DNA of 64,000 bases, taken from the NCBI RefSeq assembly GCF_000308755.1, contig NZ_BAGF01000041.1, forward strand, positions 124,001 through 188,000, read 5' to 3'. Every line of letters begins with the position of its first letter. Position 1 is the first letter of the stretch. This document shows positions 43,312 to 50,093 of this stretch, one piece after another. The position numbers and the translations under genes were made by a program. Source of the stretch: Nocardia pneumoniae NBRC 100136 (lineage in GTDB: Bacteria > Actinomycetota > Actinomycetes > Mycobacteriales > Mycobacteriaceae). A model generated the notes under the pieces. That model was given only the letters and a program-made list of their open reading frames with translations. It made no database searches and was not told the origin of the DNA.

Positions 43312-43727
43312 CCGCTGGGCCGCTGTGACCGGGGTGAGTCCCGTCACCGCTGGCGGTAGGTTCCGGAGGCGGTGACGCGGAGCACAGTGCGAACGCGGGC
43401 TCGGGGGTGTGCCCAGCGGTTCCCGGCCGCGCCGACATTGCGCAGAGTGCAAACGAAAACAGCTGTGGCCGAGTGGATTTCGTGTACCGAACGGTGTGCT
43501 GCGCGGTTCGTGTACCAGCGGGATGCCCGCGTCCGCCGATGACCCGATCACTGCCGCATCGGTGGGCCATATAGCGTGGGTGGACCCCCGGATGAGCTCC
43601 CGCGCCGGTCTGCCGGACGTTTACCGGCCGGGACGCCCGGGTACTTGAAAGCGAGCAAGGTTGCTCGAAAGCGGAAGGTCGCGTCGGTATGGGGATGCGG
43701 TAATCCGCATGTGACGCGCGCTTCCGC
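43312..43727. other. 416-bp non-coding region before the two-component system
   Basis: Two open frames here (forward 43409-43648, reverse 43286-43729) have no domain character and biased composition, and I do not accept them. The region holds a SigF-type promoter (43618-43644) and a short hairpin ATGCGG-taat-CCGCAT at 43695-43710 between that promoter and the response-regulator start. Confidence 0.5.
43618..43644 (+). promoter_or_regulatory. SigF-type promoter for the two-component system
   Basis: Forward strand: CGTTT, 16 nt, GGGTAC, about 85 bp before the response-regulator start. Confidence 0.5.
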
Positions 43728-44459
43728 ATGTCTGCAAGGGATAAGGTCTTGAGCGCAAACCTGATGATCGTGGAAGACGACGACCGGGTACGTGGTGCGT
43801 TACGCCTCGCGATGGAGGATGAGGGCTACGACGTCGACGAGGCGGAGGAAGCCGAGGACGCGCTCACCCATCTGCGCAGCAACGGCGTGCCCGATGTGAT
43901 GATCGTCGATCTGATGCTCGGCGGTATGGACGGATTCGAATGTATCCGGGAGATCCGCCGCGACCACGACGTGCCGATCATCGTGGTCAGCGCTCGCGAC
44001 GACACCCACGACGTGGTGGCCGCGCTGGAGGCGGGCGCCGACGATTTCGTCACCAAGCCGTTCGAGATCAAGGAGATCACCGCGCGCATGCGCGCGGTGC
44101 GCCGGCGCGCCCGGCTGACCGCTGAACGAGAGACGCCCCAGGAGATGGTGCTGGAGGCCGACGACACGGCTCCGCTGGTGCTCGCGCAGGACAGCGGCGT
44201 GGTGCGCCGCGGCGACGAGGAGATCCGGCTCACGCTCACCGAGTTCCGGCTGCTGTGCGAGCTCGCGGAGTCACCCGGCCGGGTGCTCAGCCGCACCGTA
44301 TTGCTCGAACGTGTCTGGGACCGTGGATTTTTCGGTGACGAGCGGATCGTGGACGTGCATATGCGCAGGCTGCGCACCAAGATCGAACGGGATCCGTCCG
44401 ACCCGCGCGTCGTCGTGACGGTGCGCGGGCTCGGCTACCGCCTCGATGTGCGGCGCTGA
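43728..44459 (+). CDS. OmpR-family response regulator
   Basis: The 243-residue protein has a receiver domain (MIVEDDDRVRGALRLAMEDE; phospho-acceptor Asp in VMIVDLMLGG; KPFEIKE) and an OmpR/PhoB winged helix (LTLTEFRLLCELAESPGRVL; VDVHMRRLRTKIERDPSDPR). The ATG at 43728 is used; a TTG at 43749 is closer to the receiver and also possible. It overlaps the histidine kinase gene by 14 bases. The targets are unknown, but the ectoine operon starts 85 bp after the kinase. Confidence 0.9.
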   Translation: MSARDKVLSANLMIVEDDDRVRGALRLAMEDEGYDVDEAEEAEDALTHLRSNGVPDVMIVDLMLGGMDGFECIREIRRDHDVPIIVVSARDDTHDVVAALEAGADDFVTKPFEIKEITARMRAVRRRARLTAERETPQEMVLEADDTAPLVLAQDSGVVRRGDEEIRLTLTEFRLLCELAESPGRVLSRTVLLERVWDRGFFGDERIVDVHMRRLRTKIERDPSDPRVVVTVRGLGYRLDVRR

Positions 44460-45555
44460 GCGCCGCATCGATGCGAAACGCTGGAGTCCGGGCGCCTGGA
44501 GCCTGCGCGGCCGCGTGACGGCCGCGTTCGCGGCCATCGCGGCGTTGATGTCGCTGGTGCTGGTCGTGTCGGTGTTCGTCATCAGCCGCGGCTACTTGGA
44601 GTCGCAGCGGCAGCGCGCGGGCGCCGAGTCGTCCGGTGACCTGAACGCCGACCTGGATCTGCTGCGCAACGTCCTGATCGGCTGTGCCGTCGCGGTCACC
44701 CTGATCGGCGCGGCGGTCGGCTGGTGGGCGAGCAGGCGGGTGCTGACCCCCCTGCATCAGCTCGCCGGGACGGCCGCGCGGATCGCCTCCGGTGACCTCG
44801 ACTTGCGACTGCCCGCCACCGCGGACCAGGACCTGGCCATCACGGTCGAATCGTTCAACTCCATGGTGGACTCGCTGCAGCGGCGCATCGAACGCGAGCA
44901 TCGCCTCTTCGGCGACGTCAGCCACGAGTTGCGCACCCCGCTGACCACGCTGATGGCCAGCGTCGACGTGCTCAATCGGCATCGCGGCGACCTGCCGGAA
45001 CGTTCCCAGCGCGCGGTCGGCCTGGTCACCGCCGAGGTCGACCACCTGCGCAGGCTGCTGGACGATCTGCTCGCGTTGGCCAGGGTGGAGGCGGGCATGC
45101 ACCACGGCGACGCCGAGCCGCTGTCGGTGCGCGACCTGCTCACCCACACACTGGCCAATCGCCGCTATCCCGCGGAGCTGCTCACCGTCGAGCAGGACGT
45201 CACCGTGCGAGGCCGCAAGCTGGAGCTGGAACGCGCGGTGGCCAACCTGCTGCACAACGCCGACCGGCACGGCGGCGGTGTGGTCGCGCTCACCGTGCAT
45301 CGCGACGGCACCGACGCGGTGATCACCGTGGACGACGCCGGGCCCGGCGTGCCACACGCGGACCGGACGCGCATCTTCGAACGATTCGCGACCGCGCGCA
45401 GCGGTCGCCGCTCGCCGGACGGGACCGGGATCGGCCTCGCGCTGGTCGCCGAAACCGTCGCCACGCATCGCGGCCGGGTCGACTGCACCGAGCGGCCGGG
45501 CGGCGGCGCGCGATTCGTCGTGCGCCTGCCCCGGTTGGGCGACATCCATCCGTAA
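44446..45555 (+). CDS. Sensor histidine kinase
   Basis: The 369-residue protein has two membrane helices (VTAAFAAIAALMSLVLVVSV and LLRNVLIGCAVAVTLIGAAV) with only ~35 residues between them, a HAMP domain, the H-box FGDVSHELRTPLTTL, the N-box ERAVANLLHNADRHGG, DDAGPGVP and GTGIGLALVAET. The very short outside loop suggests that it senses within or near the membrane. It is coupled to the response regulator. Osmotic sensing is possible given the ectABCD neighbour but is only inferred. Confidence 0.9.
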   Translation: MCGAERRIDAKRWSPGAWSLRGRVTAAFAAIAALMSLVLVVSVFVISRGYLESQRQRAGAESSGDLNADLDLLRNVLIGCAVAVTLIGAAVGWWASRRVLTPLHQLAGTAARIASGDLDLRLPATADQDLAITVESFNSMVDSLQRRIEREHRLFGDVSHELRTPLTTLMASVDVLNRHRGDLPERSQRAVGLVTAEVDHLRRLLDDLLALARVEAGMHHGDAEPLSVRDLLTHTLANRRYPAELLTVEQDVTVRGRKLELERAVANLLHNADRHGGGVVALTVHRDGTDAVITVDDAGPGVPHADRTRIFERFATARSGRRSPDGTGIGLALVAETVATHRGRVDCTERPGGGARFVVRLPRLGDIHP

Positions 45556-45639
45556 CACGACCGTAAAGAAGTCGACCACTTCAGCTCAAAGTCGCTTCGC
45601 AAGCCTGGATAAGTACTGCTGACCCGACGAGGGAGTTGT

Positions 45640-46242
45640 ATGTCACTGCCAACCCTGTCCCCAGCGGAGATCGAGCGATCGCGCGTCGAACACGCCGCGG
45701 CCGCTCTGGGCGCCACTCCATCCCGGAACAACATCGGGCCCGCCGTGGTGCTGCGCACACCCCGCCTGGGCGACGGCGCACCGATGTGGCGGATCGCCAA
45801 GGATTCCGCCGTGCTGGATGCCAATTCGAGCTACGCCTACTTGCTGTGGTGTCGGGACTTCGCCGGAACCTCGCTGGTCGCCGAGCTGGACGGCCACATA
45901 GTGGGATACGTGATCGGATTCGTCCGCCCGCAGGCGACCGACACCGTTTTCGTCTGGCAGATCGCGGTGGATCACGCACAGCGCGGCCGCGGCATCGGCG
46001 CTCAGCTGCTGCATACCTTGCTCAACAGCGTCGCGGCCCAGGGGATCTCGGTCCTCGAAACGACGATCTCGCCGGACAACTCGGCGTCCATCGCCATGTT
46101 CACGTCGGTGGCGCGAGCGAGGGGAGCGGACATCACCACGAGCCCCTTGTTCGATGCCGGCGACTTCCCGGACAGCCACGCATCCGAAGAGCTGTATCGG
46201 ATCGCACCGACCGCCCGCACCACCGAGGAGGATCACCGATGA
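45640..46242 (+). CDS. ectA: L-2,4-diaminobutyrate acetyltransferase
   Basis: The 200-residue GNAT enzyme has the EctA pattern: VVLRTPRLGDGAPMWRIAKD, LDANSSYAYLLWCRDFAGTS, the acetyl-CoA loop VDHAQRGRGIGAQLLHTLL and TTISPDNSASIAMF. It acetylates diaminobutyrate at the gamma-amino group, the second step of ectoine synthesis. It opens the ectABCD operon and overlaps ectB by four bases (ATGA). Confidence 0.95.
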   Translation: MSLPTLSPAEIERSRVEHAAAALGATPSRNNIGPAVVLRTPRLGDGAPMWRIAKDSAVLDANSSYAYLLWCRDFAGTSLVAELDGHIVGYVIGFVRPQATDTVFVWQIAVDHAQRGRGIGAQLLHTLLNSVAAQGISVLETTISPDNSASIAMFTSVARARGADITTSPLFDAGDFPDSHASEELYRIAPTARTTEEDHR

Positions 46243-47516
46243 TCAACGCCGACACCACCGTTTTCGAGAGTCTGGAATCCAACGTGCGCGGTTACTGCCG
46301 CGCCTGGCCCACCGTGTTCACCACCGCGAAGGGCAGCTGGCTTCGCGACGAGGAAGGCAAGGACTACCTGGACTTCTTCGCCGGCGCCGGTGCGCTGAAC
46401 TACGGGCACAACAACGACGTGCTCAAGCGCTCGCTGCTGGACTACATCGCCGGTGACGGCATCACCCACGGCCTGGACATGTCCACCGCGGCCAAACGGG
46501 AGCTGCTGGAGACCCTGCGCGACACCGTCTTCGCGCCGCGCGGCCTGGATTACAAGGTCCAGTTCCCCGGCCCGACCGGCGCCAACGCCGTCGAGGCCGC
46601 GCTGAAGCTGGCGCGCAAGATCACCGGCCGCGAGACGATCGTCAGCTTCACCAACGCCTTTCACGGCATGACCCTCGGTGCTCTGTCGGTCACGGGCAAC
46701 GCCGCCAAGCGCGCGGGGGCGGGAGTGCCGCTGGTGCACGCCGCGCACATGCCCTACGACGGCTACTTCGACGGCACCACCGCCGATTTCCAGTGGATGG
46801 AGAAGGTTCTCGACGACACCTCGTCGGGTTTCGACCGGCCCGCCGCGGTGATCGTGGAGACCGTGCAGGGCGAAGGCGGCGTCAACGTGGCGCGCGCCGA
46901 ATGGCTGCGGCATCTCGCCCAGCTGTGCGCGGCCAGGGAGATCCTGCTCATCGTCGACGACGTGCAGATGGGCTGCGGGCGCACCGGACCGTTCTTCTCC
47001 TTCGAGGTCGCCGGTATCACCCCGGACATCGTGACGTTGTCGAAGTCGATCGGCGGCTACGGCTTGCCGATGGCGCTGGTGCTGTTCAAGCCGGAGTTGG
47101 ACGAGTGGTCGCCGGGCGAGCACAACGGCACCTTCCGCGGCAACAACCCGGCGTTCGTCACCGCGACCACCGCGCTGCGCCACTTCTGGTCCGACGACGC
47201 GCTCCAGTCCGCGACCCAGGCCAAGGGCGAGCGGATCGCACGCGCCCTGGGTGAGCTGGCGGGATACTTCCCCGGCGTCTCCACGCGCGGCCGCGGACTG
47301 GTGCACGGCGTAGTGTTCGAGGATCCCTCGCAGGCGGGCAAGGTCTGCCAGATCGCGTTCGAGCGTGGGCTGCTGGTGGAGACGTCCGGTTCCACCGACG
47401 AGGTGGTGAAGCTGCTTCCGCCGTTGACGATCACCGACCAGGAACTGGATCAGGGCCTGCACGTGCTCACCGGGGCCGTCGAGTCGGTGTGCGGCGGAAT
47501 GGGGGCGGTCGCATGA
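46239..47516 (+). CDS. ectB: Diaminobutyrate--2-oxoglutarate aminotransferase
   Basis: The 425-residue class-III PLP aminotransferase has the EctB signature: FESLESNVRGYCRAWPTVFT, YLDFFAGAGALNYGHNN, GPTGANAVEAALKLAR, VDDVQMGCGRTGPFFSFE and LSKSIGGYGLPMALVLFKP with the PLP lysine. It converts aspartate semialdehyde and glutamate to diaminobutyrate. Coupled to ectA and ectC by ATGA overlaps. Confidence 0.96.
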   Translation: MINADTTVFESLESNVRGYCRAWPTVFTTAKGSWLRDEEGKDYLDFFAGAGALNYGHNNDVLKRSLLDYIAGDGITHGLDMSTAAKRELLETLRDTVFAPRGLDYKVQFPGPTGANAVEAALKLARKITGRETIVSFTNAFHGMTLGALSVTGNAAKRAGAGVPLVHAAHMPYDGYFDGTTADFQWMEKVLDDTSSGFDRPAAVIVETVQGEGGVNVARAEWLRHLAQLCAAREILLIVDDVQMGCGRTGPFFSFEVAGITPDIVTLSKSIGGYGLPMALVLFKPELDEWSPGEHNGTFRGNNPAFVTATTALRHFWSDDALQSATQAKGERIARALGELAGYFPGVSTRGRGLVHGVVFEDPSQAGKVCQIAFERGLLVETSGSTDEVVKLLPPLTITDQELDQGLHVLTGAVESVCGGMGAVA

Positions 47517-47911
47517 TCGTGCGCAGCACCGCGGAGATCACCGGCACCGAGCGGGACGTCCACGGCGAGGGCTGGCGCAGCAAGCGCATCATCCTCGGCG
47601 GCGACGGCGTCGGTTTCTCCTTCCACGAGACCACCATCGACGCCGGTACGGTGCACGAGTTCCACTACCTGCACCACGTGGAGGCGGTGTGGCTCATCGA
47701 GGGCGAGGGCACGTTGACCGATCTGCACAACGACGTCAGGTACGAACTCGCGCCCGGCTCGATGTACCTGCTCGACGGACACGAACGCCACCGCCTCGAG
47801 GTCCGCACCCGGATGCGGATGATGTGCGTGTTCAACCCGCCGGTCACGGGGCAGGAGGTTCACGACAGCAACGGCGTCTACCCGCTGGTCGCCGCGACGA
47901 TCGGAGGATGA
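47513..47911 (+). CDS. ectC: L-ectoine synthase
   Basis: The 132-residue cupin has the family marks TERDVHGEGWRSKRIILGGD, GFSFHETTIDAGTVHEFHYL, HHVEAVWLIEGEGTL and GSMYLLDGHERH. It cyclises N-gamma-acetyldiaminobutyrate to ectoine. The metal site residues (Glu in VEAVWLIEGEG, His in LDGHERH) are present. The start overlaps ectB and the stop overlaps ectD. Confidence 0.96.
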   Translation: MIVRSTAEITGTERDVHGEGWRSKRIILGGDGVGFSFHETTIDAGTVHEFHYLHHVEAVWLIEGEGTLTDLHNDVRYELAPGSMYLLDGHERHRLEVRTRMRMMCVFNPPVTGQEVHDSNGVYPLVAATIGG

Positions 47912-48825
47912 GCACACCAATGGTTCTGCAGCACACCGATACCCGGCCCGAGACCGCCCGCTACGACCGCTACCCGACCCGGCTCGGCACACCCGCTCCG
48001 CACTTGGAGCGCGCCGACCCGACGGTCTGGGGGAAGATCGACAGCCCGGAACTCGCGTCGTTCGACGCCGACGGGTTCGCCATCTTCGACCAGTTGCTCA
48101 CCGCTGAAGAGGTGGCCGAGTTCAGCGGCGAGATCACCCGGCTCGCCGGGGATCCCGCGCTGCGTGACGACGACCGGCTCATCGTGGAGAAGTCGTCGAA
48201 CCGCGTGCGCTCGATCTTCGAGGTGCACAAGCTCAGCGCGGCCGTCGCCGAGCTCGTGCGCCGGCCGCAGGTGCTCCGGCTGGCCGAGCAGGTGCTCGGA
48301 TCGGAGGTGTACGTGCACCAGAGCCGGGTCAACTACATGCCCGGCTTCCGGGGCACCGGCTTCTACTGGCATTCGGATTTCGAGACCTGGCACGCCGAGG
48401 ACGGGATGCCCGCCCCGCGCGCGGTGAGCCTGTCGATCGCGCTGACCGACAACTATCCGATCAACGGCAGCCTGATGGTCATGCCGGGCTCGCACCGCAC
48501 TTTCGTGCCGTGCCTGGGCAGCACCCCGGCCGAGCACTATCGAGAGTCGTTGCAGGAGCAGGAGATCGGGGTACCGACCACCGAGGACATCACCGCGCTG
48601 GCGAACCGGTACGGGATCAGCCAGTTCACCGGCCGGGCCGGCTCGGCGCTGTTGTTCGACTCCAACCTGATGCACGGATCGTCGAACAACATCACGCCGT
48701 TTCCTCGCTCGAACATCTTCGTGGTGTTCAACAGCGTGGAGAACACTCTCGTCGAGCCGTTCGCCGCTCCCGCGCCGCGGCCGGGCTACATCGGCAGCCG
48801 CGACTTCACGCCGCTGTCGGCCTGA
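47908..48825 (+). CDS. ectD: Ectoine hydroxylase
   Basis: The 305-residue 2-oxoglutarate/Fe(II) dioxygenase has the EctD pattern: FDQLLTAEEVAEFSGEI, VYVHQSRVNYMPGFRGTGFY, the iron motif WHSDFETWHAEDG (His-x-Asp), MVMPGSHRTFVPCLG and LLFDSNLMHGSSNNITPFPR (distal His). It hydroxylates ectoine to 5-hydroxyectoine, which protects against heat and drying. It is the last gene of the operon and is followed by a hairpin. Confidence 0.95.
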   Translation: MSTPMVLQHTDTRPETARYDRYPTRLGTPAPHLERADPTVWGKIDSPELASFDADGFAIFDQLLTAEEVAEFSGEITRLAGDPALRDDDRLIVEKSSNRVRSIFEVHKLSAAVAELVRRPQVLRLAEQVLGSEVYVHQSRVNYMPGFRGTGFYWHSDFETWHAEDGMPAPRAVSLSIALTDNYPINGSLMVMPGSHRTFVPCLGSTPAEHYRESLQEQEIGVPTTEDITALANRYGISQFTGRAGSALLFDSNLMHGSSNNITPFPRSNIFVVFNSVENTLVEPFAAPAPRPGYIGSRDFTPLSA

Positions 48826-48827
48826 TC

Positions 48828-48848
48828 GATCCGCCACCTGGGCGGATC
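48828..48848 (+). terminator. Terminator hairpin of ectABCD
   Basis: GATCCGCC pairs with GGCGGATC over a five-base loop, starting directly after the ectD stop. There is no U-tract. Confidence 0.6.
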
Positions 48849-48996
48849 CGGGCTCGACCGCGGATATGGTCCGCCGCTGGACGATATCGGCATCAATGTG
48901 GCTGCCGGGGTCGACCAGCAGGGGTAGGCCGGCCGCGTCATCTCCGGCGAATGCTCGTCGCCGAGATGCCGCGGCCGGCCCGCGGCTACTTTCCGC

Positions 48997-49809
48997 TCAG
49001 CTGCGCAGTGCCCGGTAGAGGACCAGCCAGCGATCGGCCGAAACCAGCCCGACCGGCTGGTCCAGCGGAATTCCGGCTACCGCGCAGCAGGCACGTACGG
49101 TGGCGGCCGGGAACTCCCGGCGCAGTGACGCGGCCAGGCAACCACCGATTCCCGAGAAACCGAGCTCGACCACCCTCCGGTAGTCGCCGATCAGCTCGGG
49201 CGGCAGCAGCGGATCGGGCCGGTTGCGCAGCCGGAGGATGGCGGTGTCGACGCGCGGCACCGGGTGGAAGCTGTGCCTGCCGATACGCGCGCCGAGTTCG
49301 ATCGCCGTCGTGGGCCAATGGCTGACGGCGAGCTTGGTCCAGCGGCCGTAGTCGCCGGAATGCTTGCGGGCGAACTCGATCTGGGTGAGCAGGGTGGCGG
49401 AGGTGAGCCGCCGCGCGGCCAGGCACCAGCGGACGATGTCGGTCGTGCTGGCGAACGGCACGTTGGCCACGACGGCGAACGGCTCCCGTGGTGCACGCAC
49501 CGTGCGGAAGTCCTTGCGGTACACATGGATTCGCGGGCCGCCCGGGTACTTGCGGCGCAGCAGATCCGCGTAGTGGCGGTCCTTCTCGTAGGCGTGGACG
49601 CGGCTTCCCGCACCGAGCAAGTATCGGGTCAGCATGCCGTCACCGGGTCCGATCTCCACCACGAGGTCGTCGGCGCCGACACCGGAGGCGCGCACGATCA
49701 GGCGGGCGGCACCGGCATCGATGAGAAAGTTCTGTGACAGCCGCATTCGGGTGCTCGGTGTGCTGAGCCTGTTGCCTCGAGCAGGCGAAAGGGGGCGATG
49801 GCGGGACAT
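48997..49809 (-). CDS. Erm-type 23S rRNA (adenine-N6)-methyltransferase
   Basis: The 270-residue protein belongs to the Erm/KsgA group and fits the Erm branch by length. It has QNFLIDAGAARLIV, the SAM motif VVEIGPGDGMLTRYLL, AYEKDRHYADLLRRK, and catalytic motif IV NVPF (VVANVPFASTTDIVRWC). The C-terminal helical domain is short. Erm enzymes dimethylate A2058 of 23S rRNA and confer resistance to macrolides, lincosamides and streptogramin B. The ATG at 49809 follows GGAGGA by five bases. A long leader with a small ORF and two hairpins precedes it. A housekeeping KsgA role is unlikely given the basic N-terminus and NVPF. Confidence 0.88.
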   Translation of the reverse strand: MSRHRPLSPARGNRLSTPSTRMRLSQNFLIDAGAARLIVRASGVGADDLVVEIGPGDGMLTRYLLGAGSRVHAYEKDRHYADLLRRKYPGGPRIHVYRKDFRTVRAPREPFAVVANVPFASTTDIVRWCLAARRLTSATLLTQIEFARKHSGDYGRWTKLAVSHWPTTAIELGARIGRHSFHPVPRVDTAILRLRNRPDPLLPPELIGDYRRVVELGFSGIGGCLAASLRREFPAATVRACCAVAGIPLDQPVGLVSADRWLVLYRALRS

Positions 49810-49831
49810 GGGTGTCCTCCGAAGGAGTGGT

Positions 49832-49904
49832 CGAATCAGGAAGGTTGATTCGCCCGGACCCATGCCAGGGCACGATGGATCCGACGGCGCCTATCGGCCG
49901 TCGG
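49832..49904 (-). promoter_or_regulatory. Leader hairpins upstream of erm (candidate attenuator)
   Basis: Two inverted repeats lie between the leader ORF and the methylase. One pairs 49881-49888 with 49897-49904 (CCGACGGC / GCCGTCGG, 8 bp, 8-nt loop). The other pairs 49832-49838 with 49846-49852 (CGAATCA / TGATTCG, 7 bp), and its lower end is about 12 nt from the methylase ribosome site. Such stems are the usual basis of drug-dependent erm attenuation. Confidence 0.45.
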
Positions 49905-49925
49905 CGTGGATTCCGATCGAGTGGA

Positions 49926-50036
49926 TCAGGAAGTCGAAGCGGTACGGTGCGCTGGCAGAGCCCAGGCCGCCCTACGCAGACGGATGTAATACCCGCCCAC
50001 CGCGTATGCGGCGTTCACACCGCCACTACTACCCAT
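49926..50036 (-). CDS. Candidate erm leader peptide (36 residues, contains Arg-Leu-Arg)
   Basis: The reverse strand has an ATG-initiated ORF of 36 codons, beginning MGSSGGVNAAYAVGGYY and ending TASTS, 116 nt before the methylase start. Residues 18-22 are IRLRR, which contains the Arg-X-Arg motif at which macrolide-bound ribosomes stall in ErmDL-type leaders. There is no good ribosome site, but a promoter-like pair lies so close that the transcript could begin at or next to the ATG. It has not been described as far as I know; existence and stalling are inferred. Confidence 0.4.
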   Translation of the reverse strand: MGSSGGVNAAYAVGGYYIRLRRAAWALPAHRTASTS

Positions 50037-50043
50037 GCCCCGC

Positions 50044-50073
50044 AACCTACGCATGCTCGCAGGCAAGTGCCAG
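50044..50073 (-). promoter_or_regulatory. Candidate promoter of the erm leader
   Basis: Reverse strand: CTGGCA, 18 nt, TAGGTT, with the A-rich tract AAAAGAA immediately upstream of the -35. An A/T-rich patch just upstream of the -35 is also a feature of WhiB7-dependent resistance promoters. It lies in the last bases of and just beyond the upstream gene. Confidence 0.35.
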
Positions 50074-50093
50074 TTCTTTTCCGTTCGTGGTAG

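Noticed and set aside
43286..43729. Open frames in the gap before the response regulator
   Set aside because: Biased, low-complexity composition, no ribosome site and no recognisable domain on either strand.
48997..49809. Reading the methylase as the housekeeping KsgA/RsmA
   Set aside because: The leader layout, the basic N-terminus, the NVPF motif and the short C-domain fit Erm better.
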